Part shown: piece after piece, positions 57,201-64,000 of the stretch | Numbering within the stretch: position 1 is the stretch's first letter | Layout of the letters: every line of letters begins with the position of its first letter | Assembly (NCBI GenBank): GCA_027603945.1 | Contig: JADIIU010000016.1 | Location: 108,093-172,092, forward strand | Direction of reading: 5' to 3' | Origin: Terramyces sp. JEL0728 | Taxonomy: Eukaryota > Chytridiomycota > Chytridiomycetes > Rhizophydiales > Terramycetaceae | DNA: 64,000 nucleotides | Position numbers and translations under genes: made by a program | Notes under the pieces: generated by a model | Told to the model about the DNA's origin: nothing | The model's input: the letters and a program-made list of their open reading frames with translations, nothing else | The model's database searches: none

Positions 57201-57737
57201 ATTAAAGGTGCTTTTTATCTTATTCAGGTTAAAACCCCCGAAAAGTATCAGTTTGACCCAAAGAGGTTGTTGAGCGAGCTCATTGGGATTTTCATCCATC
57301 TTTCACATAGAAAAGAGTTTGTTGCAGCTGTAGCAAAGGACGGCCGTTCGTTTGACAAGCAAATCTTTTTACATGCTGCCGGCATCCTGACAAAATTCAA
57401 TCTTAAATCCACTGATGACGTTAACACGTTTATTCAATTTGTTAATCAGGTTGAACAAACTATGCAAACAGAACTGGTCCAAGAAGAAGAATTAGGAGAA
57501 GTGCCTGATGAATTCCTAGATCCTCTGCTGTACACTTTGATGAAGGATCCTGTCATACTGCCTAGTGGTGTGAGTATCGATCTTGCTACAATTCGTACGC
57601 ACTTGCTTTCGGATCCTCATGACCCTTTCAATCGCCAACCACTAACACTTGAGGAACTCAAACCAGATGAAGAATTGAAGGCTAAAATTGAAGAGTGGAA
57701 GAATGCGAAGCTACACAAGATGGATGTTGATAAATAA
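54263..57737 (+). CDS. UFD2: UFD2/UBE4 U-box ubiquitin chain elongation factor (E4)
   Basis: 1,088 residues; adds ubiquitin chains to Cdc48 clients. Ten introns: 54284-54307 (24, the longest here), 54482-54501, 54625-54644, 55113-55132, 55214-55234, 55535-55554, 55672-55692, 56322-56342, 56947-56967 and 57208-57227. Removing them gives an exact codon total. The N-terminus reads DLIRQKRLARLAAMQ. The UFD2 core includes FVEAFIHRFKDEGLFDVFNA, RSMEAMTVLGPLFS, HSILLSIIKTGADGKEKVLQ and VSTDGFMHNLTQVCKKLCEP. The C-terminal U-box is VPDEFLDPLLYTLMKDPVIL. The stop is in AAATAAAG. Confidence 0.95.
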
Positions 57738-57857
57738 AGTTCGAATGTAGCTTAATCTGCGATCCATATTGAACTGTCTAATTTTATGCCAATTCAAGTT
57801 CCCTGACGAAAATGAGTCATGCTTTCGATATAAATTCCAATATTCAACAAATATATT

Positions 57858-58481
57858 ATGGATTTTCCACACCCTCCTCGCATTCGAATTACTGGCCTCT
57901 CAGGATCCGGTAAGACAACGTTAGGGAAGGCACTGGCATCTATCTTATCAATTAACCATATGGAAGAAGATGCTGTTAACTTTACCAATAATTTTGTTTT
58001 ACTTGATCCAAAGATCGTTCAGAAAAGAGGATCTGATTTTGTTAACGCTAATAAGGCTGCTGGATTTGTTACGGACGGGTTCTGGAAAACTCTCACGCCA
58101 GTAGTACTTCCGTACTGCAATGTTGTAATTGCTTTGGAGTATCCTTATTATATCGTATTTTGGCGATTGCTAAAGAGAACTCTGTACCGCATCTTTGTTG
58201 CTGAAGACTCTCTTTGGGGGTTGGACGACTGTAAAGAAACTTTCTCTGGTGTGTTCTTTCCAAAGCACTGGGAAGACTCTGTTCTCTATTTTTCGATAGG
58301 ACGGAAAATACAGAAATGGTGGAACCCTCCATTTGATGAGAAGCAAGACTGGCACGCAAATGGCTATCCAAGCCAATTCCCTGATTCTTGGAAAGGAGAG
58401 CGGATGCTATTGAAGTTTACCCATCCATCGCAAACCGAATCCTTTGTGAATTCGTTGAGACAGAAATACTGCGGAATTTAA
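57858..58481 (+). CDS. P-loop kinase-like protein (FlaR/adenylate-kinase-like)
   Basis: 207 residues, single exon. Walker A is ITGLSGSGKTTLGKALASIL. An Asp/Gly lid-type region follows (GFVTDGFWKTLTPVVLPYCN), then VVIALEYPYYIVFWRLLKRT. This resembles the 'DNA topology modulation' FlaR-like kinases related to adenylate and gluconate kinases. The substrate is unknown. A TATAAAT sits about 29 nt before the ATG. The stop is TAATAAA. Confidence 0.65.
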   Translation: MDFPHPPRIRITGLSGSGKTTLGKALASILSINHMEEDAVNFTNNFVLLDPKIVQKRGSDFVNANKAAGFVTDGFWKTLTPVVLPYCNVVIALEYPYYIVFWRLLKRTLYRIFVAEDSLWGLDDCKETFSGVFFPKHWEDSVLYFSIGRKIQKWWNPPFDEKQDWHANGYPSQFPDSWKGERMLLKFTHPSQTESFVNSLRQKYCGI

Positions 58482-58523
58482 TAAATGGCTTTTATCGACG
58501 TGCCGTAGCTTTTGACAAATTAA

Positions 58524-60443
58524 ATGGTCTTTGGCGAATTATCGGTAGCTGAAACCCAATTGCAAGCCAGATTGCAGCAAATTGTTACTGAAACCTACCA
58601 GAAATATTCGGATTGCATTCCTGGAGCGATATTTTCTGCGGTTTACAAAGGAAAAGTGATCAGTGTTGACCCTTACGGATACGCAAATGCTGAATTGCAA
58701 GTACCAATCAACCCCGAAACCACGATTTTCAAAATTGGTTCTATTACTCAAGTGTTTACAGCGATTGCCCTCCTGCAAAGTTGGGAAACTCATTTTGAAT
58801 TCAGAGATCTGTTTACAAAGGACTTGAATGATGTAATTTGGCACTTGGAGACTAATTTCGCTAAAAATTCAATTGGGTTTTCAATGCCGAATAATGGTTT
58901 TCATGAACCGGTTACCATTTGGAATTTGCTCACTCATACAGCTGGCCTGGAGGATGGAAGTCTTGGGATAGACACACATTCGTATGATAGCAAATCAACA
59001 ATGAATTTGGATCCTCTATATTTCAATCGGATCCATTTACTGAACGACAATTTTGTAAAGAGAGTCTATCCCCCCTCCACTATAATTTCGCATTCCAATG
59101 GCGGATATGTGATCCTTGGGTATATTGTTGAGCTGTTAACCAATCGAGCCTATCCTATCGCTTTAAAAGAGCTCCTTTTAGAGCCATTACAAATGTTTAG
59201 CACGGCATTGGACTCGCATTCAATGAATTCAAAAGAAAAGAACCTAATTCTGGTAGAACCTCATACTGCACACGACTCTGACTTTGCACTACTGCCAACA
59301 GAAGAACAAATCCAACAGCTCAGCATGTCCGATGGAGGAATAGCCCTTACTATCGGAGATATGAACAATCTACTAAAATGCTTGACGAATAGAGGTAAAT
59401 TCTGTGGAAAACAAGTTATTTCTGAAGAGATTATTTCATTGTTGATGGACAAGCAGTTTGATAGTCACCTTGGATCGAACTATAGCGCAACCTGTGGAAT
59501 GACATCCATGCAACTCCCGAAATATGGCGGGTTGGTTCAAGTTTGCCAAGACGGATACTTGCCCGGACACGCATCACAACTGGTGCTATATCCTGAACAT
59601 GAATTTGGATACTTTTTGTCCATTAATTTCGATCATCCCTGGAAAATCTTTGGGTCGATGATGGAAACAATAAGATCTGCTTTGTTTACTCCTACAAATC
59701 CTGTGTATAGCAAGATTCTAACCTCGGCCAACCCAGACCTCAAACAATATGCAGGATATTACATTAGCACTAGAAAGCAAGACACAAATTTCTTGAGTCT
59801 GTTCATGAGACTAAGGGATAAAAAGCACACCACCATCTCAATAACAGAGGATGGAAGCGCACTCGTAAAGAACAACAGCGTTTACCTTTTCCCAATGTAC
59901 TATGGAGATCAAACCATTGAAAATTTAGTGTTCCTGGAATCAGAATCGCCAGATTCTTCAATTCAATCGTTAAAAACATCAGCCTTCACCAAAGGGAGGT
60001 TGTACACTGGGATGGAGACAATATTTTATGACGATAATGTGGATTCCTTCCACAAAATTAACTGGTTTCAAAGGATTGAATATCATGAAAAAGCAATTAA
60101 AACCATTGCTGCATCTGCATCAATCAATCTATTGCATCAATTGATTATTTCAAAGAAATCAAAATTATCAGTTGCAAATGTGATGATCGGTGTTGGAATT
60201 TTAGCTCTCCCTTGCTCAGTTTCCTTGCTTTCGCTTACCACCAGAAACAAAATTGAATTGTTTTGTAAAAAGCCTCCTAGATGGGTTAAACTTGTGTTTG
60301 GGATGTCGCACATTGGAATCTCAATAGCTTGTGGATATTTAATGACCAAGAACCGCAAGCTAAGTGAATCCGTCGCATTGTGCTCTGGTCTTGCAACCCT
60401 TGCACTCCTCCGTTACTGGAATTTGGAATTCTGGAAGATTTAA
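58524..60443 (+). CDS. Serine beta-lactamase/penicillin-binding-like protein, catalytic residues replaced
   Basis: 639 residues, single exon. The beta-lactamase-related fold is visible from GAIFSAVYKGKVISVDPYGY through IFKIGSITQVFTAIALLQ, IWNLLTHTAGLEDG and HSNGGYVILGYIVELLTN. The active-site SxxK is S-I-T-Q and YxN is H-S-N, so it should not catalyse the usual chemistry. The C-terminus has three hydrophobic segments (VMIGVGILALPCSVSLL, VFGMSHIGISIACGYLM, LATLALLRYW). It is a likely membrane-bound pseudoenzyme; the function is unknown. The stop is TAATAAA. Confidence 0.78.
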   Translation: MVFGELSVAETQLQARLQQIVTETYQKYSDCIPGAIFSAVYKGKVISVDPYGYANAELQVPINPETTIFKIGSITQVFTAIALLQSWETHFEFRDLFTKDLNDVIWHLETNFAKNSIGFSMPNNGFHEPVTIWNLLTHTAGLEDGSLGIDTHSYDSKSTMNLDPLYFNRIHLLNDNFVKRVYPPSTIISHSNGGYVILGYIVELLTNRAYPIALKELLLEPLQMFSTALDSHSMNSKEKNLILVEPHTAHDSDFALLPTEEQIQQLSMSDGGIALTIGDMNNLLKCLTNRGKFCGKQVISEEIISLLMDKQFDSHLGSNYSATCGMTSMQLPKYGGLVQVCQDGYLPGHASQLVLYPEHEFGYFLSINFDHPWKIFGSMMETIRSALFTPTNPVYSKILTSANPDLKQYAGYYISTRKQDTNFLSLFMRLRDKKHTTISITEDGSALVKNNSVYLFPMYYGDQTIENLVFLESESPDSSIQSLKTSAFTKGRLYTGMETIFYDDNVDSFHKINWFQRIEYHEKAIKTIAASASINLLHQLIISKKSKLSVANVMIGVGILALPCSVSLLSLTTRNKIELFCKKPPRWVKLVFGMSHIGISIACGYLMTKNRKLSESVALCSGLATLALLRYWNLEFWKI

Positions 60444-60494
60444 TAAATGAATTCATTCCGAAAATTTTCTAATTTTTCAGTGAAAGCATTCTAA

Positions 60495-61589
60495 ATGTCG
60501 GATTCAGATTTGCAGTTTCTGTCAACATTATTCCCAAACCAGGAGGACACGATTAAAGAATTACTTGCCATTCACAATGTCAATCAAATAATTGATATTT
60601 TGCTAAAGGAAGACGACCAAATTTGGTCTTCGCTGATGACTCTAAAGGAAATGTTCCCATCGAAAGATGAAGAGGATCTCTACAATCTGGTATTGGAAAA
60701 TGACTTTGAACTATGCGTTGATATTCTACAAAATGAACCAAAGAAAGAGGAATTGCGACTTCCAAAAACCAGGATCCAAAACTTTGCAGTTAAAGAATCT
60801 GAATTACAAGTTCTCAAAGATATGTTTCCAAATATCCATAGTGATTCAATATATGACTATATCGCTGCATATGGAACTGAGGATGCCTGTCTAAGGCTTT
60901 CAAATGTTGACCGGGATCCAAGGGAAAAACTAAATCAGTCTTTAATGGAACTAAGGGAAATATTGCCAACTGTTCCTGAAGCACGTCTGATCCGCTTGTT
61001 GAACGAGCATAAAACTATTGAAAGCGTGTTGGATTTCATTTACAATGATAATAAATGGGAAAACAAACTTGAAATTCAAGAAAACTCGCAGCCAGCCATC
61101 AATTTCTATATCCCAAAGCAAGAATCTGCATGCAATGATTCCCCAATCAGTCTTACTAGTAACGACCCGTACCTTTTGCGCCAACGTGCATATGAATTAC
61201 GACAAAGCCGTAACAGACTGTTCCAGGAAGCAGCAGATTATTATAAACGCGGGCAACTAACTGGCAAATCGTCAGCTTCTTACTATGCAGATCAAGCAAA
61301 CTCTCTAAACAAGCAAATTGACAGTTTAAACAATCAAGCTGCACATTTGATTTTCAAGAATAACAACAATGAAGAAGGTGTGTTGGATTTCCATGGGCTG
61401 ACTCTGCAAGAAAGTATAAAGGAGATGAACGAATGCCTTCAGGGACGCAAGAGATTGAAAATTATCACCGGTGCTGGTATTCATTCTCAGGGACGTAGTG
61501 TACTTATGCCTGGATTGAAGAGGTTTATCAAGCAAAAAGGCTGGCAAGTTGAAGATGGTGGTAATGGTTGGTTTTATTGTCGTCCTTGA
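60495..61589 (+). CDS. CUE2: CUE-DUF1771-SMR protein, Cue2/N4BP2-like RNA endonuclease
   Basis: 364 residues, single exon. Four CUE-like ubiquitin-binding repeats occupy roughly residues 1-190 (TLFPNQEDTIKELLAIHNVN, EMFPSKDEEDL, DMFPNIHSDSI, EILPTVPEARL). DUF1771 is YLLRQRAYELRQSRNRLFQE. The SMR domain has LDFHGLTLQESI and ITGAGIHSQGRS and ends at GGNGWFYCRP. In yeast, Cue2 cuts mRNA at collided ribosomes in no-go decay. With UPF2 it makes a second mRNA-quality-control gene in the window. Confidence 0.85.
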   Translation: MSDSDLQFLSTLFPNQEDTIKELLAIHNVNQIIDILLKEDDQIWSSLMTLKEMFPSKDEEDLYNLVLENDFELCVDILQNEPKKEELRLPKTRIQNFAVKESELQVLKDMFPNIHSDSIYDYIAAYGTEDACLRLSNVDRDPREKLNQSLMELREILPTVPEARLIRLLNEHKTIESVLDFIYNDNKWENKLEIQENSQPAINFYIPKQESACNDSPISLTSNDPYLLRQRAYELRQSRNRLFQEAADYYKRGQLTGKSSASYYADQANSLNKQIDSLNNQAAHLIFKNNNNEEGVLDFHGLTLQESIKEMNECLQGRKRLKIITGAGIHSQGRSVLMPGLKRFIKQKGWQVEDGGNGWFYCRP

Positions 61590-62126
61590 TTTGTACAGAT
61601 AGTAAATAGAAATAAACAATGTCGGTGAGATTGTTTGCAATCTTTTCAAGAGCACTCACCATGTGCTCTACCCAATGTCCAACTATTCACTATTTTCTGG
61701 TTGAATACAAAGGTGAGTTCTACTAGGCTTCTCAGATGGTCTAGTTTCCTTTGAATGGCCATAAAGAGGATCGATTAATTAAGGCCGCCGTCGTCATCAA
61801 TGGATCTTTGAGAAATTAAATGGTCTTTTTCACAAATTGGGCGGCTGTACAATCGGCACTTGAAAGATCGCGAAAACCTGCGAAAACCCTGCGAAAACCT
61901 GCGAAACCCAGCTGTAGAACTAAAAACTTTTCAAACAGTTGGATTTCACGATATTCAATGACTGCTACAGAGTTCTTTCAAAATAACCAAAGTTTTTTCT
62001 TTTTCTCGGGAAATGCGAAATCCCATTTGGGAACTGCCAAAACCTTAGAAAGGAAAACACAATGGACCGGGCGGGGCCTGGACAACGAAAAAGGCAAGTC
62101 AAATCAAAGAAAAAAGAGGGGAAAAG
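61590..62126. other. Intergenic region with short repeats
   Basis: About 540 bp upstream of the cysteine-rich trio. It holds the CGAAAACC repeats and an A/T-rich part. An ORF at 61820-62131 spans it but contains the repeats and looks like chance coding. No other gene seen. Confidence 0.45.
61870..61909. repeat. Four tandem copies of a GCGAAAACC(C)T element
   Basis: Copies are 10-11 nt long, the last truncated to GCGAAACCC. It lies about 260 nt before the first secreted Cys-rich gene, so it may be regulatory. Confidence 0.75.
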
Positions 62127-62134
62127 TATAAATA
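62127..62134 (+). promoter_or_regulatory. TATA box of Cys-rich secreted gene 1
   Basis: TATAAATA 40 nt before the ATG. Confidence 0.65.
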
Positions 62135-62166
62135 GCCCCACAATTTCAAACGTGTATCAATCTCAA

Positions 62167-62481
62167 ATGTTTAACTTATTCACTATTTCTACTATCGCTC
62201 TTGTCTCTGCTGCTCCAATGCAAGTCTGTCCAAACGGTGTCTGCCCAAAGATTGCTGGATTAGGCAAACACTGTGGTGGAAACATGGACACAGCTTCTAA
62301 ATGTGGTGCTGGACTAGTATGTCAAATGGGTGTTATGGCCGATGTTGGTGGAAAGTGTATTGCTATGGCTGATCTTACCGCTGCTCCATTAGGCGGCAAA
62401 TGCAGTGCAGAAGCAGCTTGCTTTGACACTTTGATCTGCGACAGCGAGTCTTCAACTTGTATCCAAAAGATCAACTTTTAA
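62167..62481 (+). CDS. Small secreted cysteine-rich protein 1
   Basis: 104 residues. The signal peptide is MFNLFTISTIALVSA. The mature part has about ten cysteines: VCPNGVCPKIAGLGKHCGG, KCGAGLVCQ, GGKC, ACFDTLIC and TC. CGxGLxC resembles IGFBP/Dickkopf-type folds, but this is only local pattern. The first of three same-strand paralogues. Single exon. Confidence 0.75.
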   Translation: MFNLFTISTIALVSAAPMQVCPNGVCPKIAGLGKHCGGNMDTASKCGAGLVCQMGVMADVGGKCIAMADLTAAPLGGKCSAEAACFDTLICDSESSTCIQKINF

Positions 62482-62668
62482 AGTATTATTGAAGCAAATA
62501 TATTTATTTATTTATTGCACTTGTTTAATTGTATGGACCCATTGTTAGACTATTTGTTTGCGCGTTCTCATTGCTTATCGCAGTACAATTGCAGATTAAG
62601 GCCACACTCTGAAAGTCGTAATGAATATTAGTCACATCCTGCACAACGAAATAATCAAAATTTTCGAG

Positions 62669-62676
62669 TATAAAAG
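62669..62676 (+). promoter_or_regulatory. TATA box of Cys-rich secreted gene 2
   Basis: TATAAAAG 33 nt before the ATG. An out-of-frame ATG at 62681 lies between them; a start site about 30 nt after TATA would skip it. Confidence 0.65.
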
Positions 62677-62701
62677 AACAATGAAATCTTTCACTTGAAA
62701 A

Positions 62702-63001
62702 ATGGTCAAGCTTTTTATTCTCACCACATTTGCGCTAGTATTCGCTGCTCCAACAGATCTGTGTCCTAAAATTGTAGGTTTAGGAGAACACTGTGGAGGG
62801 TTTATTAACAACCCACCAAAATGTGGAGCTGGATTAGTATGCAAGCTTGGTGTCATTGCTGATGTTGGAGGAAGTTGCATCCCTGATGCGAACGCTGTTG
62901 GTGTACCGCTGGGTGGGGTATGCCATGCTTCGTTACCATGCGTTAACACTTTGCAGTGTGACGCCAAAACCTCAAAGTGCATCAGAACCACGAATATTTA
63001 A
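62702..63001 (+). CDS. Small secreted cysteine-rich protein 2
   Basis: 99 residues. The signal peptide is MVKLFILTTFALVFA. The core LCPKIVGLGEHCGG, KCGAGLVCKLGVIADVGGSC, VCHASLPC and QCDAKTSKC matches gene 1, minus the first CPNGVC cysteine pair member. Confidence 0.75.
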   Translation: MVKLFILTTFALVFAAPTDLCPKIVGLGEHCGGFINNPPKCGAGLVCKLGVIADVGGSCIPDANAVGVPLGGVCHASLPCVNTLQCDAKTSKCIRTTNI

Positions 63002-63456
63002 CCAGCTATTTAATAAACTCAGTAACACTCAACTGAAATATTCATTTGCAATATCTCTTTGTTTTTGGAGAACCTAAAGTCAGAAATTGATAATCAAAGG
63101 GATAGGGTTTTGCTGCAGATACCTTCCGATATCTGTATTCGCAAAGCCCCATTGGTTAGTTTTACATTGAATTGCTTGTAATTCGTAAACACGGGTCTTA
63201 CTGAAAGATTAAATTTCTAAAACAGGTCAAGTTGAATTCTTGTATCACAATGTCGGCACTGAACCGCATTATGCACCATGCGTATACCCAAGCAGTTGAT
63301 ACTCTTTCGGAATTCCAGCCCACCACCTTGATGGATGAATGGCTCTCCAAACTCTTACACTAGCAAGGACGAATTCGTCAAACACAGCAATAAGGTCGCC
63401 GATATTAAAAAACCAAATAGGAAAGGGTACATCACACAAATATATTAAAAACGCAG
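63002..63456. other. Intergenic region with a small open frame
   Basis: About 455 bp between secreted genes 2 and 3. It holds an ATG-started ORF at 63250-63363 (MSALNRIMHHAYTQAVDTLS...) and, in another frame, KDEFVKHSNKVADIKKPNRK. Neither is assigned with confidence. Confidence 0.35.
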
Positions 63457-63463
63457 TATAAAT
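63457..63463 (+). promoter_or_regulatory. TATA box of Cys-rich secreted gene 3
   Basis: TATAAAT 42 nt before the ATG. Confidence 0.6.
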
Positions 63464-63498
63464 GCCTGCGAATCTTGGCTATAGCATCCAATTATTAA

Positions 63499-63801
63499 AT
63501 GTTCAAGGTACTCGCTCTCTCTGCTATTGCTATCGCTTCCCCAATGCAACTCTGTCCTAACGGAGTTTGCCCAGAAATTGTCGCCATTGGAAAACACTGT
63601 GGTGGGTTCATGAGCAGTGCTCCTCAATGCGGACCTGGATTGTACTGCAAACTTTCCAAAGTCGCAGATGCTGGCGGTGTTTGTTTGAACAATGGCGAGT
63701 CTGACGGTGTTCCATTTGGTGCTTACTGCGACGGAGACTTGAAGTGTGTCACTGGAACTATTTGCAAGAAGCAAGTTTGCGATCGTCTCATCATCGCGTG
63801 A
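63499..63801 (+). CDS. Small secreted cysteine-rich protein 3
   Basis: 100 residues. The signal peptide is MFKVLALSAIAIASP. The core LCPNGVCPEIVAIGKHCGG, QCGPGLYCKLSKVADAGGVC, YCDGDLKC and ICKKQVC follows the family. It ends DRLIIA. Confidence 0.75.
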   Translation: MFKVLALSAIAIASPMQLCPNGVCPEIVAIGKHCGGFMSSAPQCGPGLYCKLSKVADAGGVCLNNGESDGVPFGAYCDGDLKCVTGTICKKQVCDRLIIA

Positions 63802-63866
63802 GAGCAGTTATTTAATAAATTATTGCTAGATTTACATATTTGATTAATACTTTCTTTGGCTCGTAT

Positions 63867-63894
63867 GCAACCAGACTGTCGCAACCAGACTGTC
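63867..63894. repeat. 14-bp direct duplication
   Basis: GCAACCAGACTGTC occurs twice in tandem, followed by a partial GCAACA. Confidence 0.7.
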
Positions 63895-63934
63895 GCAACA
63901 AGATTCGATTAGCTGTCAAATATTTAAATTGATA

Positions 63935-64000
63935 ATGGAAGGTAGATCACAAATCGAACTTACCGCCGTTCCTTTGGTAGAGCACAAATTAGTTTGTATT
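63935..64000 (+). CDS. Start of a gene cut by the window edge (candidate)
   Basis: An ATG opens a frame reading MEGRSQIELTAVPLVEHKLV to the end of the window. Too short to identify. Confidence 0.35.
   Translation, partial: MEGRSQIELTAVPLVEHKLVCI

Noticed and set aside
61820..62131. 103-codon ORF upstream of the secreted trio
   Set aside because: It is built partly from the CGAAAACC repeats, overlaps the TATA box and has no protein-like features.
63250..63450. Sec61-gamma-like fragment (DEFVKHSN...KKPNRKGY)
   Set aside because: The F-V-K-x-S and KPxRK wording is suggestive, but spacing is off by one and no membrane helix follows; treated as chance.
1..64000. Many frameshifts or pseudogenes
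   Set aside because: The breaks are too regular in length and motif, always with GT...AG, and repair conserved proteins; splicing explains them better than decay.
1..64000. Alternative genetic code with reassigned TGA or TAG
   Set aside because: In-frame stops in conserved genes all fall within inferred introns; genes end at TAA, TAG and TGA at family-appropriate positions.

Overview
The window is nuclear DNA from a very compact eukaryote, most likely an early-diverging fungus. Fungal signs are a trifunctional tryptophan enzyme in the order GATase-IGPS-PRAI, a Pop3-type RNase P subunit, a SNAP-25/Sec9-type SNARE, a Cue2-like SMR protein, a DUF4360 secreted protein and GPI-type secreted paralogues. 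Mia40, tafazzin and an ALDH7 with a presequence point to working mitochondria. Gene density and gap size recall the Rozellomycota/Microsporidia neighbourhood; that placement is inference.

The dominant signal is splicing. Nearly all conserved intracellular genes appear broken into ORF pieces, and each break is repaired by removing a 19-24 nt GT...AG segment. I placed about 87 such introns: almost all are 19-22 nt, mostly 20 or 21, and one is 24. Each carries a TTAAT/CTAAC/CTAAT-like element just before the acceptor. Removing them restores family-conserved reading frames. Full-length models such as UFD2, OCRL-like, BRR2, the giant TPR gene and Ras come out as whole numbers of codons. Special cases are a two-nucleotide internal exon in the Ras gene, a GC-AG intron in the TPR gene, a possible TG acceptor in a PHD-finger gene, and many stop-free 21-nt introns that hide inside ORFs.

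Layout. 1-1.1 kb: end of a TRF4-type poly(A) polymerase. 1.1-5.1 kb: mitochondrial carrier, PIH1D1-like factor, AF10-like PHD protein. 5.2-12.2 kb (minus): one 2,219-residue protein, disordered N-terminus plus TPR array. 12.2-26.4 kb: CTD-phosphatase-like protein, PPxY membrane protein (minus), tafazzin, SNAP-25, M1 aminopeptidase, BRR2, POP3. 26.4-34.7 kb: OCRL-like phosphatase (minus), MINPP-like phosphatase, tryptophan gene, Ras (minus), membrane parvulin (minus). 34.7-38.1 kb: four tandem secreted 10-cysteine paralogues (minus). 38.6-47.5 kb: EMC6, eIF2-beta, 7-TM protein, SKA2-like protein, UPF2, MIA40. 47.7-54 kb: secreted DUF4360 protein, SH3 membrane protein, BRI3-like protein, ALDH7, small acidic coiled-coil pair, mitochondrial candidate. 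54.2-61.6 kb: UFD2, P-loop kinase, beta-lactamase-like pseudoenzyme, CUE/SMR protein. 62-63.8 kb: three TATA-driven secreted cysteine-rich proteins.

Genes are packed tightly. Convergent stop codons lie about 14-42 nt apart. Three divergent pairs have start codons separated by only 27-29 nt. In many genes AATAAA overlaps or touches the stop codon. Intron-rich genes are intracellular housekeeping genes, while secreted and many membrane genes are single-exon, and the clearest TATA boxes are in the secreted class. I saw no tRNA, rRNA, CRISPR or transposon.
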